The notes: generated from the sequence alone by a model not told the origin. A stretch of 64,000 nt of DNA from Cupidesulfovibrio sp000226255 (GCF_003402415.2 NZ_AP036014.1:2542001-2606000), one strand, 5' to 3'. Positions 37,060 through 46,943 are shown, numbered from the stretch's first letter. Program-made: numbers and translations.

Positions 37060-37730
37060 ACGCAGCCTTCGCCATCGCCGCCAAGGACCTGCGCCTGCTG
37101 CTGTCACGCGGCACCGGCCTGGTCCAGGCCCTGCTGCTGGGACTGTTGCTGATCTTCGTGTTCAGCCTGTCGCAGCGGGTGGGCGAGGTGATGGGCCCGC
37201 AGGGGGCCGCCGCCATCTTCTGGCTGGCGTCCGCCTTCTGTCAGGTGCTCATCTTCAACACCCTGTTCTCCATGGAAGAAACCAACGGCGCGCGCTTCGG
37301 CCTGCTGCTGGCCCCGGTGCCGGTGCAGGCCGTGTGGCTGGGCAAGGGCATTGCCGGGTTCACCCTGCTGCTCTGCGCCCAGGCCGTGTTCCTGCCTGCC
37401 GCCATCGTCTTCCTGGGCCAGTCCGTGTCGCCCCTGTGGCACGTGGGCCTGGCCACCGTTCTGCTGGCGGACGTTGGCATCGTGGCGCTTGGCGCGCTGC
37501 TGGGCGCGCTGTCGCAGGGCCAGGCGGCCCGCGAATCGCTGCTCAGCATCGTGCTGTTTCCACTTCTTGTCCCGGTGCTGCTCGCGGGCATCCGGGTGGG
37601 CGCCGCCGCCTTCGCCGATGACATCCCCGAGGGGGTGGAATCGTGGTTGGGGCTGGTGGCCGCCTTCGACGCGCTGTTCCTTGGCGCGGGCATCGTGCTC
37701 TTTCCCTTCGTGTACGGCGGGGAAGAATAG
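37053..37730 (+). CDS. ccmB: Cytochrome c biogenesis ABC transporter permease
   Basis: A 225-aa membrane protein with six hydrophobic segments, the partner of CcmA. Typical are IAAKDLRLLLSR near the start, WLASAFCQVLIFNTLFSMEE, and SLLSIVLFPLLVPVLLAG. The start at 37053 has GGAGG upstream and overlaps the end of ccmA. Confidence 0.93.
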   Translation: MLNAAFAIAAKDLRLLLSRGTGLVQALLLGLLLIFVFSLSQRVGEVMGPQGAAAIFWLASAFCQVLIFNTLFSMEETNGARFGLLLAPVPVQAVWLGKGIAGFTLLLCAQAVFLPAAIVFLGQSVSPLWHVGLATVLLADVGIVALGALLGALSQGQAARESLLSIVLFPLLVPVLLAGIRVGAAAFADDIPEGVESWLGLVAAFDALFLGAGIVLFPFVYGGEE

Positions 37731-37745
37731 CTGAAAGCAACAGAT

Positions 37746-37764
37746 CAGGGGGCTCTGCCCCCTG
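37746..37764. repeat. Short R2-like hairpin between ccmB and ccmC
   Basis: A perfect 8-bp CAGGGGGC stem with a TCT loop, followed by C-rich sequence. It resembles the core of the R2 hairpin at 6853-6877 and may modulate the ratio of ccmB to ccmC message. Confidence 0.5.
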
Positions 37765-37794
37765 GCCCCCTTGACCCCTTATAGCGAGGCACCC

Positions 37795-38481
37795 ATGCGA
37801 ACAAACCGGCTTTCCCCCGTGATGCCCCTTGTCGGGATTGTCGCGGGCCTGGCCCTCGCGCTCTGCCAATACATGATCTTCGTGTACGCCCCCGTGGAAC
37901 AGACCATGGGCATCGTGCAGAAGATCTTCTACTTCCACATGCCGCTGGCGTGGTGGTCGCTGATCAGCTTCCTTACCGTGTTCGCGGCCAGCATCGCCTT
38001 TCTGCGCACCCGCGACTGGAAATGGGACGCGCTGTCCGGCGCGGCCGCCGAGGTGGGCGTGCTGTTCAGCGGCCTTGCCCTCATCACCGGCTCCATCTGG
38101 GGCCGCCATTCCTGGGGCGTCTGGTGGACGTGGGACCCGCGCCTGACCACCACCCTGGTCATGTGGTTCGTGTACGCGGGCTACCTTGTGCTGCGCACCC
38201 TCGACCTGCCGCGCGAGCGGCTGGGCACCGTCTCCGCCGTGGTGGGCATCGTGGCCTTCCTCGACGTGCCGCTGGTGTTCCTGTCCGCCCGGCTGTGGCG
38301 CTCCATCCACCCCGCCGTGTTCGCATCCAAGGGCGGCGGGCTGGAACCGGAAATGAAGACCACCGTCATCGCCTGCATCGTCGCCTTCGGCTTTCTGTGG
38401 GTGGCGCTGACCTGGCTGCGCGCGGCGCAGCGGCGCATGGCGGCACGCATCGACGTGCTTGCGACGGAAACCACCATCTGA
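37795..38481 (+). CDS. ccmC: Heme exporter / CcmE heme-loading protein
   Basis: A 228-aa membrane protein with six segments that loads heme onto CcmE. The WWD domain is SWGVWWTWDPRLTT, with periplasmic His ligands in YFHMPLAWWS and IHPAVFAS. The ATG at 37795 follows GAGG. Confidence 0.95.
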   Translation: MRTNRLSPVMPLVGIVAGLALALCQYMIFVYAPVEQTMGIVQKIFYFHMPLAWWSLISFLTVFAASIAFLRTRDWKWDALSGAAAEVGVLFSGLALITGSIWGRHSWGVWWTWDPRLTTTLVMWFVYAGYLVLRTLDLPRERLGTVSAVVGIVAFLDVPLVFLSARLWRSIHPAVFASKGGGLEPEMKTTVIACIVAFGFLWVALTWLRAAQRRMAARIDVLATETTI

Positions 38482-38500
38482 ACCTTTCGGTCACAAATGA

Positions 38501-38676
38501 GGATTTTCGCTCGCTGGCAAGGAAAGCAAGCCGCCCATGAGGGCGCATGCCACAGCCGTTAGGCGAGCTTGCGAGCCTTACGGATGAGGACCGCAACGCG
38601 CTCTTCTCGTATTCGCCCGACATGGAAGGCGAAGCTTGACGCAGCCAGCGGGCGAAAAGACCATTTGGAAAGAGCC
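38501..38676 (+). repeat. Dispersed repeat R3, copy 2 (inside the ccm operon)
   Basis: Matches copy 1 (1470-1587) at both ends: CTGGCAAGGAAAGCAAGCC..CATGAGGG and CTCTTCTCGTATTCG..CCGACATGG..GGCGAAGCTTGACG..GCGGGCG. It carries an extra central 55 bp or so (GCATGCC to AACGCG). It lies in the 217-bp gap between ccmC and ccmD. Confidence 0.7.
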
Positions 38677-38698
38677 TAGTTCCGTAGGAGAACATAAT

Positions 38699-38839
38699 AT
38701 GGAAAGTACCCAATGGCTCCTGGTCGCCAACGCGGCCGTGTGGCTCGGCATCGGCGCCTACCTGTTCCTGCTGGCCCGTTCGCAGCAGACCCTGGACCGG
38801 CGCATCCGCCACATGGAGATGCTTGGCGATGACAAATAG
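38699..38839 (+). CDS. ccmD: Small membrane protein CcmD
   Basis: A 46-aa protein with one membrane segment (LLVANAAVWLGIGAYLFLLA) followed by a basic amphipathic tail (RRIRHMEML), which is the CcmD pattern; in the family it releases heme-loaded CcmE from the CcmABC complex. AGGAG eight bases before the ATG marks the start. Its end overlaps the next gene by 11 bp. Confidence 0.85.
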   Translation: MESTQWLLVANAAVWLGIGAYLFLLARSQQTLDRRIRHMEMLGDDK

Positions 38840-39446
38840 CACCCTGACCATGAATTCGCTGGACGGCGGCCGCAGGCTGGTCCTGCTGTCCGTGTGCGTG
38901 GGCCTTGCCGCCATGTTGGGGGCCTCGTTCCTCTACCGTCTGGCCAACCCCTCGCTGGTGCAGCCGGGCCGCGCGCCCGCCGCGCAGCAGGAAGAACACG
39001 CGGGCGAGACGGAAATCGTCGGCGCGCTGATGCAGAAGGTGCAGCAGAACCCCAACGACGCGGCAGCGCTGTTCGCCCTTGGCCAGCACTTTCTGGACCA
39101 CTCCGACTGGGCCCGCGCCGAAGGCTTTCTGGCCCGCGCCGTGGTGGCCGCCCCGGCGGACCCGCAACCGCTGTACATGCTGGGCATCGCGCAGTATCAG
39201 CAGGAAGCCTTCGACAAGGCGGCGGAAACCTTCGAGCGGCTCATCGAACTCGATCCCCAGCCCGCCGCGCGCTACAACCTCGGCATCCTGTACCGCCACT
39301 ATCTGAAGGCCGAAGCCAAGGGCAACGCCCACCTGAAGGCCATAGTGGACGACCCCAAGGCCCCCGAGGATCTCAAGGCGCAGGCCCGGCAGGAACTGGA
39401 ATCCGCCGTGCACGGCGACAAAACGCAGCAGAACAAGAAACAATAG
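38829..39446 (+). CDS. TPR protein of cytochrome c maturation (CcmI/CycH/NrfG-like)
   Basis: A 205-aa protein: one N-terminal membrane anchor (about 16-38), then tetratricopeptide repeats (about 65-165: NPNDAAALFALGQHFLDHSDWARAE and following units) facing the periplasm, ending in a charged tail. In other bacteria such TPRs bind apocytochrome c and bring it to CcmF. The start is ATG 38829 with GGAG upstream. Confidence 0.82.
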   Translation: MTNSTLTMNSLDGGRRLVLLSVCVGLAAMLGASFLYRLANPSLVQPGRAPAAQQEEHAGETEIVGALMQKVQQNPNDAAALFALGQHFLDHSDWARAEGFLARAVVAAPADPQPLYMLGIAQYQQEAFDKAAETFERLIELDPQPAARYNLGILYRHYLKAEAKGNAHLKAIVDDPKAPEDLKAQARQELESAVHGDKTQQNKKQ

Positions 39447-39468
39447 CGGGCCGCTGGCCCGACACCAC

Positions 39469-39496
39469 CGGAAGGGGCGGGACACCGCCCCTTCCG
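39469..39496 (+). terminator. Stem-loop after the ccm operon
   Basis: A 12-bp perfect stem (CGGAAGGGGCGG) with a GACA loop, 22 bp after the TPR gene stop. It lacks a T-tract, but the position fits a transcript end. It lies in the 405-bp gap 39447-39851 that also holds the guaB promoter. Confidence 0.6.
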
Positions 39497-39688
39497 CGCA
39501 TTCACGGCTGGCTGGGGGCCTGCTTCTCCATCAGGCCGCCCTGTGACGAACCGACCCGGACGGACGGGAAGGATTTGACGGACCGGACGGCGGGATAGGC
39601 TGGAAGGGGCAGATGGCAAGGAGGAGCAACCTTGCGGCCGCCAACGGCGCATGGCCCACGCCTGCTGGTTGACGGACCAACCCGAATC

Positions 39689-39718
39689 TTGACAATTTGC
39701 CCGCCCGGCCAGTATGAT
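39689..39718 (+). promoter_or_regulatory. Sigma-70 promoter of guaB
   Basis: TTGACA (39689-39694), 18-bp spacer, TATGAT (39713-39718). It is the best promoter match in the window and would start RNA near 39725, leaving a leader of about 125 nt before guaB. Confidence 0.75.
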
Positions 39719-39730
39719 GGTTGATTAAAT

Positions 39731-39748
39731 TTTGACATATTTGTCAAA
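39731..39748. promoter_or_regulatory. Palindromic operator candidate in the guaB leader
   Basis: TTTGACA-TATT-TGTCAAA, a perfect 7+7 palindrome centred about 15 bp after the predicted RNA start. A repressor bound here would block guaB transcription. The regulator is not identifiable from the sequence. Confidence 0.55.
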
Positions 39749-39851
39749 CCTGCCAAGCCCAACGACCCGCCCTTCGTTCGGAGGCAGACGGGGAAAACGG
39801 TCCGGAGCCGCGCGGCCCGGACGCTCCAACCAACCCGCCCGGAGAGAGATC

Positions 39852-41312
39852 ATGAGCAAGATCGTGTGCAAGGCATTGACGTTCGACGACGTCCTGCTGC
39901 AGCCCGGCTATTCCGAAGTCACCCCCGACCTCGTGGACGTCTCCACCTGGCTCACCCCCGAAATCCGCCTCAACATCCCCCTCCTCAGCGCCGCCATGGA
40001 CACCGTGACCGATTCGGGCATGGCCATCTCCATGGCCCGCAACGGCGGCGTCGGCGTCATCCACAAGAACATGCCCGTGGACCGCCAGCGCATAGAGGTC
40101 GAGAAGGTCAAGAAGTCCGAAAGCGGCATGATCATCGACCCCGTGACCATCGACCCCGACTATTCCGTGCGCCAGGCCCTGGAGCTGATGGCCGAATACC
40201 GCGTCTCCGGCCTGCCGGTGGTGCGCGGGGTCGAACTGGTGGGCATTCTGACCAACCGCGACGTGCGCTTCGTCAAGGACCTGGAAGGCACCCAGGTACG
40301 CGAGGTGATGACCAGCAAGAACCTGGTCACCGTGCCCGTGGGCACCACTCTGGACGAGGCCAAGGACCTGCTGCACGCGCACCGCATCGAGAAGCTGTTG
40401 GTGGTGGACGAGGGCAACCGCCTGAAGGGCCTCATCACCATGAAAGACATCGACAAGGTGCAGAAGTACCCGAACTCGTGCAAGGACGACAACGGTCGCC
40501 TGCGCGTGGGCGCGGCGCTCGGCATCGGCAAGGACTGCGAGGAGCGGGCCAGCGCCCTGCTCGGCGCGGGCGTGGATTTTCTGGTGCTTGATTCCGCCCA
40601 CGGCCATTCGCGCAACGTGCTGCGCGCCATAGAGATGGTCAAGGGGGCCTTTCCCAAGTGCCAGCTGGTGGCGGGCAACGTGGCCACCTATGAGGGTGCG
40701 AAGGCCATCCTTAAGGCTGGCGCGGACACCGTGAAGGTGGGCATCGGCCCCGGCTCCATCTGCACCACCCGCATCGTGGCGGGCGTGGGCGTGCCCCAGG
40801 TGACCGCCATTCTCGAATCGGTGCGCGCCGCGCGTGAGCTTGGCCGCTGCATCATCGCCGACGGCGGCGTGAAGTTCTCGGGCGACGTGGTGAAGGCCAT
40901 CGCCATGGGCGCGGACACCGTGATGATCGGCAGCCTGTTCGCGGGCACCGACGAAAGCCCGGGCGAAACCATTCTCTACCAGGGCCGCTCGTACAAGATC
41001 TATCGCGGCATGGGCTCCATCGACGCCATGAAGGAAGGCAGCTCCGACCGCTACTTCCAGGAAAAGAGCAAGAAGCTGGTGCCCGAAGGCATCGTGGGCC
41101 GCGTGCCCGTGAAGGGCCCGGTGGCCGAAAGCCTGTACCAGCTTGTGGGCGGCCTGCGCTCGGGCATGGGCTACGTGGGCGCGGCCGACATCAAGGAATT
41201 GCAGGAAAAGGCGCAGTTCGTGGAGATATCCGCCGCCGGGCTTCGTGAAAGCCACGTGCATGATGTGATCATCACCAAGGAATCGCCCAACTACCGCATC
41301 GACAACAACTAG
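39852..41312 (+). CDS. guaB: Inosine-5'-monophosphate dehydrogenase
   Basis: Oxidises IMP to XMP, the rate-limiting step to GMP. The 486-aa protein has the TIM barrel split by a tandem CBS module (about 95-205: IDPDYSVRQALELMAEY and VPVGTTLDEAKDLL). Catalytic Cys is in GPGSICTTRIVAGVGVPQ, with IADGGVKFSGD and YRGMGSIDAM as IMP-binding loops. GGAGAG precedes the ATG. guaA follows, separated by a repeat-bearing gap. Confidence 0.97.
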   Translation: MSKIVCKALTFDDVLLQPGYSEVTPDLVDVSTWLTPEIRLNIPLLSAAMDTVTDSGMAISMARNGGVGVIHKNMPVDRQRIEVEKVKKSESGMIIDPVTIDPDYSVRQALELMAEYRVSGLPVVRGVELVGILTNRDVRFVKDLEGTQVREVMTSKNLVTVPVGTTLDEAKDLLHAHRIEKLLVVDEGNRLKGLITMKDIDKVQKYPNSCKDDNGRLRVGAALGIGKDCEERASALLGAGVDFLVLDSAHGHSRNVLRAIEMVKGAFPKCQLVAGNVATYEGAKAILKAGADTVKVGIGPGSICTTRIVAGVGVPQVTAILESVRAARELGRCIIADGGVKFSGDVVKAIAMGADTVMIGSLFAGTDESPGETILYQGRSYKIYRGMGSIDAMKEGSSDRYFQEKSKKLVPEGIVGRVPVKGPVAESLYQLVGGLRSGMGYVGAADIKELQEKAQFVEISAAGLRESHVHDVIITKESPNYRIDNN

Positions 41313-41332
41313 CCGCTCGGTATTTCCGGTTC

Positions 41333-41412
41333 CGGCGGCGTCAGGCATCGGAGGCGGCGCGGGTCACGTACCGAAGAGTACGCTCCCCTTGCCGCCCCTC
41401 GCCTTCCTTGCC
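41333..41412 (-). repeat. Dispersed repeat R3, copy 3 (inverted, between guaB and guaA)
   Basis: On the minus strand: GGCAAGGAAGGCGAGG, then GGAGCGTACTCTTCGGTACGTGACC, then GCCTGACGCCGCC, matching the order of blocks in copies 1 and 2. The centre forms a CGTAC-TCTTCG-GTACG hairpin. It is in the 248-bp gap between guaB and guaA. Confidence 0.6.
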
Positions 41413-41560
41413 GGAACCGAAACTCCCTTCGCGGCAAGGTCGCGCACTGACGGAGAAAGGCAAAAAAGCCCTCCGTGCAAGCGCCCAACCAGACACCACG
41501 GCCTCACAACGCATATCACGATTGCCCGAAGCACCCCGCGCGGGCGACAGAGGACAGCAC

Positions 41561-43108
<1,548 letters not shown>

Positions 43109-43169
43109 GCGGATAGCGTTCGCCCAGGTGCACGCCCAAGTGCATGCCTGGATGAGCGCCCGGCGGACG

Positions 43170-43193
43170 CGCGGGGGCCGAAAGGCCCCCGCG
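43170..43193 (+). terminator. Stem-loop after guaA
   Basis: A perfect 10-bp stem CGCGGGGGCC with a GAAA tetraloop, 61 bp after the guaA stop. No T-tract follows. Probable transcript end or 3' stabiliser. Confidence 0.55.
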
Positions 43194-43302
43194 ACGCCCC
43201 GCAGCATCAGGCCGAAGGGCCGCGCCACGGCGCGGCACGACCGGGCAGCGCCGCACCGTCGGCCCCGGCCCGCAGCACTGCAACCAAGGCGGTCTGTCTT
43301 CA

Positions 43303-43623
43303 ATGTTCGGCATCGGCAGCACGGAACTTCTGGTCATCATGGTCGTGGCCCTCATTGTCCTCGGCCCCAAGAACCTGCCCAACATCGCACGCACGCTGGG
43401 CAAGGCCATGGGTGAATTCCGCAGGGTTTCCACCGACTTTCAGCGCACGCTGAACACCGAGATTGATCTCGAGGATCACGAGCGCCGCAAGAAGGAAGCC
43501 GAAAAGGAATTCTTCGACGACAAGGCCAAGGCCGAAGCCCCCAAGGCTGAAGCCCCAAGGACCGAAGCGCAAACGGCCGAAGCCGCCAAGCCCGCCGCTG
43601 AAGCCGCCGGGAAGAACGCATGA
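43303..43623 (+). CDS. tatB: Twin-arginine translocase subunit TatB
   Basis: A 106-aa protein: a short N-terminal membrane segment (MFGIGSTELLVIMVVALIVLG), the hinge GPKNLPNIARTLG, an amphipathic helix, then a Lys/Glu/Ala-rich tail with KAEAPKAEAP-type repeats. GS-T-E at positions 5-8 and the following tatC identify it as the B-type subunit, though A and B forms are hard to separate by eye. Confidence 0.88.
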   Translation: MFGIGSTELLVIMVVALIVLGPKNLPNIARTLGKAMGEFRRVSTDFQRTLNTEIDLEDHERRKKEAEKEFFDDKAKAEAPKAEAPRTEAQTAEAAKPAAEAAGKNA

Positions 43624-44834
43624 GCCGGGACGACAAGGACCCTGCCGCCAAGGAGCCGGTGTCCGAAGGCGACCGCGAAGACGCTGCCAGGGATTCAGCC
43701 GCGGACGTTTCCGATCAGGACGCTCTAGCCCCGAACACGAGCGATTCTGGCACGAGCGATCCTGACGCCTACGACCCGGACGCGGCCGAACGCAACGCCG
43801 ATGCCTTGGAGGCCCTCGAACGGGAAGCCACGGAAGCCGTTTCCGACGGTGAATCCGCCGCGTCCGCCGAATACGAGCCTGACGGATCCGACTCCGGCGT
43901 TGCCGCCTCCGAATCCGCCGGGGACAGTGCCTCACCTTCCCCCGACGCCACGGAAACCGCCGTGGTCTCCGCCCCCCCCCGCGACCTGGCAGAAGCCGTG
44001 GACCGCGCCAGCAAGGAAGCGGAAGAAGCCGCCGAAGGCGGCCGCCCCATGACCCTGCTGGACCATCTTTCCGAATTGCGCGTGCGCCTAGTGCGTTGCC
44101 TCATCGCGCTGGCGGTGGGGTTTTTCGCCTGCTACGGCTTTGCCGAACAGCTCTTCAACTACCTGATGATCCCCCTGACCAGGGCGCTGCCCGCAGGCGG
44201 CAAGCTGATCTACACCGCGCTGCCAGAGGCGTTCTTCGTCTACATGCAGGTGGCGCTGGTGGCCGGGGCCTTCCTGGCCAGCCCTTACCTGTTCTACCAG
44301 CTATGGTCCTTCATCGCGCCCGGCCTTTACGACGACGAGAAACGCCACATCATCCCCATCGCCGGGGCCTCGGCCCTGTTCTTCGTGGCGGGCGCGGCGT
44401 TCTGCTATTTTCAGGTCTTCCCCTACGCCTTCGAGTTCTTCGTGGGCTTCGCCACCGACATCATCGAGCCCATGCCCAAGCTGGACGAATACCTGGGCTT
44501 CACCCTGAAGATGCTGCTGGCCTTCGGCCTCATCTTCGAGATGCCGCTGTTCGCCTTCTTTCTGGCGCGGCTTGGCCTCGTCACCGCGCAGTGGATGCGC
44601 AAGACCCGCAAGTACGCCATCCTCGCCATCTTCATCGTGGCCGCCATCCTCACCCCGCCGGATGTCTTCTCGCAATTGATGATGGCGGCCCCCATGCTTG
44701 TGCTGTATGAAATAAGCATTCTCGTCGCCGCCGTGTTCGGCAAGAAGAAGCCCGGCACGGAGGAAGAGGACGGCGAAGGCGAGGAAGGCGACGACGACAA
44801 GCCCACGCCCGACACCATCGTGCAGGGCGATTAG
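43620..44834 (+). CDS. tatC: Twin-arginine translocase subunit TatC with acidic N-terminal extension
   Basis: Core receptor of the Tat pathway, which exports folded proteins bearing twin-Arg signals, such as hydrogenases. The canonical TatC begins near residue 142 (MTLLDHLSELRVRLVRCL) and shows six membrane segments with PEAFFVYMQVA, SPYLFYQLWSFIAPGLY and ILTPPDVFSQLMM. Unusual: about 140 residues of acidic, Ala/Ser/Asp-rich low complexity come first, and an acidic tail follows. The start overlaps tatB by 4 bp, so the extension is probably translated; a later start at the ATG near 44049 cannot be excluded. Confidence 0.9.
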   Translation: MSRDDKDPAAKEPVSEGDREDAARDSAADVSDQDALAPNTSDSGTSDPDAYDPDAAERNADALEALEREATEAVSDGESAASAEYEPDGSDSGVAASESAGDSASPSPDATETAVVSAPPRDLAEAVDRASKEAEEAAEGGRPMTLLDHLSELRVRLVRCLIALAVGFFACYGFAEQLFNYLMIPLTRALPAGGKLIYTALPEAFFVYMQVALVAGAFLASPYLFYQLWSFIAPGLYDDEKRHIIPIAGASALFFVAGAAFCYFQVFPYAFEFFVGFATDIIEPMPKLDEYLGFTLKMLLAFGLIFEMPLFAFFLARLGLVTAQWMRKTRKYAILAIFIVAAILTPPDVFSQLMMAAPMLVLYEISILVAAVFGKKKPGTEEEDGEGEEGDDDKPTPDTIVQGD

Positions 44835-44896
44835 CCTTCCCCCGCGAACGGCAACGGTCCACGCACATGAACCCCGTACCCCGGAAGGAGCCCGAG

Positions 44897-45487
44897 ATGA
44901 GCCAGCGCAGCGCCGCCGTGTTCCGCGAAACCAAGGAGACCTCCATCCGCCTCGACCTCGTGGTGGAAGGGCAGGGCCTTGTCAACGTGCACACCGGGTT
45001 CGGCATGGCGGACCACGTCATCACCCTGGCCGCGTTCTGGGCCGGGTTCGATCTTACCCTGTCCTGCACGGGAGACCTGCACATCGACGCCCACCACACC
45101 GTGGAGGACGTGGGCCTGTGCCTTGGCCAGGCCCTGGCCGAGGCCCTGGGCGAAAGGGCGGGCATCGCCCGCGTGGGCTTTGCCCGCGTGCCCATGGACG
45201 AGGCCCTGGCCGAAGTGTGCATCGACATTTCCGGACGCCCGTGGCTTGAATGGCGCGGGGACGATCTGCTGCCGCCCGTCATCGCCGGGCAGGAACGCGA
45301 CCTGTGGCGCGAATTCCTGAAGGCGTTCGCGTCGGCCGCCCGCATGAACCTGCACGTCTCGTTCCTGTACGGCAGGAACGGTCACCATCTGCTGGAATCC
45401 GCCGCCAAGGGGCTGGGACTTGCCCTGCGGCAGGCGGTGCGCCGTGACCGCGAGACGCTGCTCAGCACCAAAGGGAGCCTAGACTGA
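44897..45487 (+). CDS. hisB: Imidazoleglycerol-phosphate dehydratase
   Basis: A step in histidine synthesis. The 196-aa, single-domain enzyme has RETKETSIRLDLVVEG at the start and the Mn-binding motifs DAHHTVEDVG and NGHHLLESAAKG. AAGGAG eight bases upstream fixes the ATG at 44897 rather than 44867. The bifunctional phosphatase domain of enteric HisB is absent, as is normal outside enterics. Confidence 0.95.
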   Translation: MSQRSAAVFRETKETSIRLDLVVEGQGLVNVHTGFGMADHVITLAAFWAGFDLTLSCTGDLHIDAHHTVEDVGLCLGQALAEALGERAGIARVGFARVPMDEALAEVCIDISGRPWLEWRGDDLLPPVIAGQERDLWREFLKAFASAARMNLHVSFLYGRNGHHLLESAAKGLGLALRQAVRRDRETLLSTKGSLD

Positions 45488-46158
45488 TGCGTACCCATCG
45501 TGGTTTCATCGCCTTCCCGGTGTCGGGCGCGCTGCTCGCGCTGCTCGTCCTCACCCTGCTTGCCGCGCTGCCCGGCTGCGCCCAGAAGCAGCGCGGCCCC
45601 GCCCCGCTGCCCGACGCCACCATCGGCGTGGCCGCCTTCACCCAGCCCACCGTCATGGCCGACCTGCTGGCCGGGTACATCCCCGAAGACCAGGCCAAGG
45701 TGGAGGAAGAAACCTTCGCCGACCTCGACCGCGCCTTCGGCGACATCCTGCGCGCCGAGACCAAGCGCGTGTACAGCTTTGCCGCCACCAAGCCCTCGCT
45801 GGCCGCCACCGCGGGCGGACGCACCGGCGGCCGTCCGCAGGCCCTGGCCTACTGGGTGGAAGTGGGCCGCAAGGCCGACGTGGACTTTCTGCTGGTGCCG
45901 CAGGTCGTCGACCTGCGCCAACGCAAGGGCGGCGACATGGGCGTCACCGAATCGGCCAGCATCATGATGGATGTCTTCCTCATCGACGTGAAGGGCGGCA
46001 CCCTGATCATGCGCTCCAACTACGACGAAAAGCAGATGGGCCTCGCGGACAACCTGCTGGAAGTTGGCAAGTTCGTGGGCCGCAAGGGCAAGTGGCTGTC
46101 CGCCATCGACCTGGCCAAGGAAGGGATGCGCAAGGCCATCAAGGAGTTTGGTCTGTGA
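45487..46158 (+). CDS. Lipoprotein of unknown function between hisB and hisA
   Basis: A 223-aa protein with a hydrophobic signal segment and a lipobox ending LAALPGC (Cys at about 31), so a lipid-anchored envelope protein. The mature part begins like an envelope-assembly domain (DATIGVAAFTQP), contains FLLVPQVVDLRQRKGG and ends SAIDLAKEGMRKAIKEFG. No family is recognised with confidence; the layout recalls the GNA1162/LpoB-type folds of small outer-membrane lipoproteins. It overlaps hisB and hisA by 1 and 4 bp, so the three are translationally coupled. Confidence 0.85.
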   Translation: MRTHRGFIAFPVSGALLALLVLTLLAALPGCAQKQRGPAPLPDATIGVAAFTQPTVMADLLAGYIPEDQAKVEEETFADLDRAFGDILRAETKRVYSFAATKPSLAATAGGRTGGRPQALAYWVEVGRKADVDFLLVPQVVDLRQRKGGDMGVTESASIMMDVFLIDVKGGTLIMRSNYDEKQMGLADNLLEVGKFVGRKGKWLSAIDLAKEGMRKAIKEFGL

Positions 46159-46886
46159 TCCTGTTCCCCGCCGTGGACATCAAGGACGGGCGCTGCGTGC
46201 GGCTGCGGCAGGGCCGCGCCGACGCCGAGACCGTGTTTTCCGACGACCCGGCCGCCATGGCCCGCCACTGGCAGGACCAGGGCGCCAAGTGGCTGCACGT
46301 CATCGACCTGGACGGCGCGTTCAGCGGCATGCCAACCAACTTCGGCCTCATCCGCCGCATCTGCGCCGACCTTTCCGTGCCGGTGCAGCTTGGCGGGGGC
46401 ATCCGCGACGAGGGAACGGCGAAAGCCTACCTCGACGCCGGGGTGGAGCGGCTGATCATCGGCACCGTGGCCCTGGAGGAACCGGACCTGTACGCCCGCC
46501 TCTGCGCGGCCTTTCCGGGGCGCATCGGCGTCTCTCTGGACGCCGAGGGCGGCAGGCTGAAGACCAAGGGCTGGGTGGCCGATTCCGGCCTGACCGTGGA
46601 CGACGTGCTGCCCCGCCTGCTGGACGCGGGCACCGCCTTCGTCATCTACACCGACATCGACCGCGACGGCATGCAGACCGGGGTGAACCTGGCCGCGCTG
46701 GAACGGCTGGCGGGCATGTGCCCGGTGCCGGTCATCGCGGCGGGCGGCGTGGCCACGCTGGAAGACGTGCGGGCGTTGTACCCGCTGACGCTGACGTCCA
46801 GCGTGGAAGGCGCCATCACCGGCCGGGCCATCTATACCGGCACCCTCGACCTGCACGCGGCCATGGAGTGGATTGCGGCGCAATAG
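46155..46886 (+). CDS. hisA: Phosphoribosylformimino-5-aminoimidazole carboxamide ribotide isomerase
   Basis: A TIM-barrel isomerase of histidine synthesis, 243 aa. Active-site Asp in FPAVDIKDGRCVRL, then LHVIDLDGAF, LGGGIRD, YTDIDRDGMQTG and AAGGVAT are all canonical. The GTG start overlaps the lipoprotein stop (GTGA), with AAGGAG upstream. Confidence 0.95.
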   Translation: MILFPAVDIKDGRCVRLRQGRADAETVFSDDPAAMARHWQDQGAKWLHVIDLDGAFSGMPTNFGLIRRICADLSVPVQLGGGIRDEGTAKAYLDAGVERLIIGTVALEEPDLYARLCAAFPGRIGVSLDAEGGRLKTKGWVADSGLTVDDVLPRLLDAGTAFVIYTDIDRDGMQTGVNLAALERLAGMCPVPVIAAGGVATLEDVRALYPLTLTSSVEGAITGRAIYTGTLDLHAAMEWIAAQ

Positions 46887-46943
46887 GTGGGGGTGTGGGT
46901 GTGAACACGCGCGCGTGAGAGATTTGGGCTGGATAGTTGAGCG

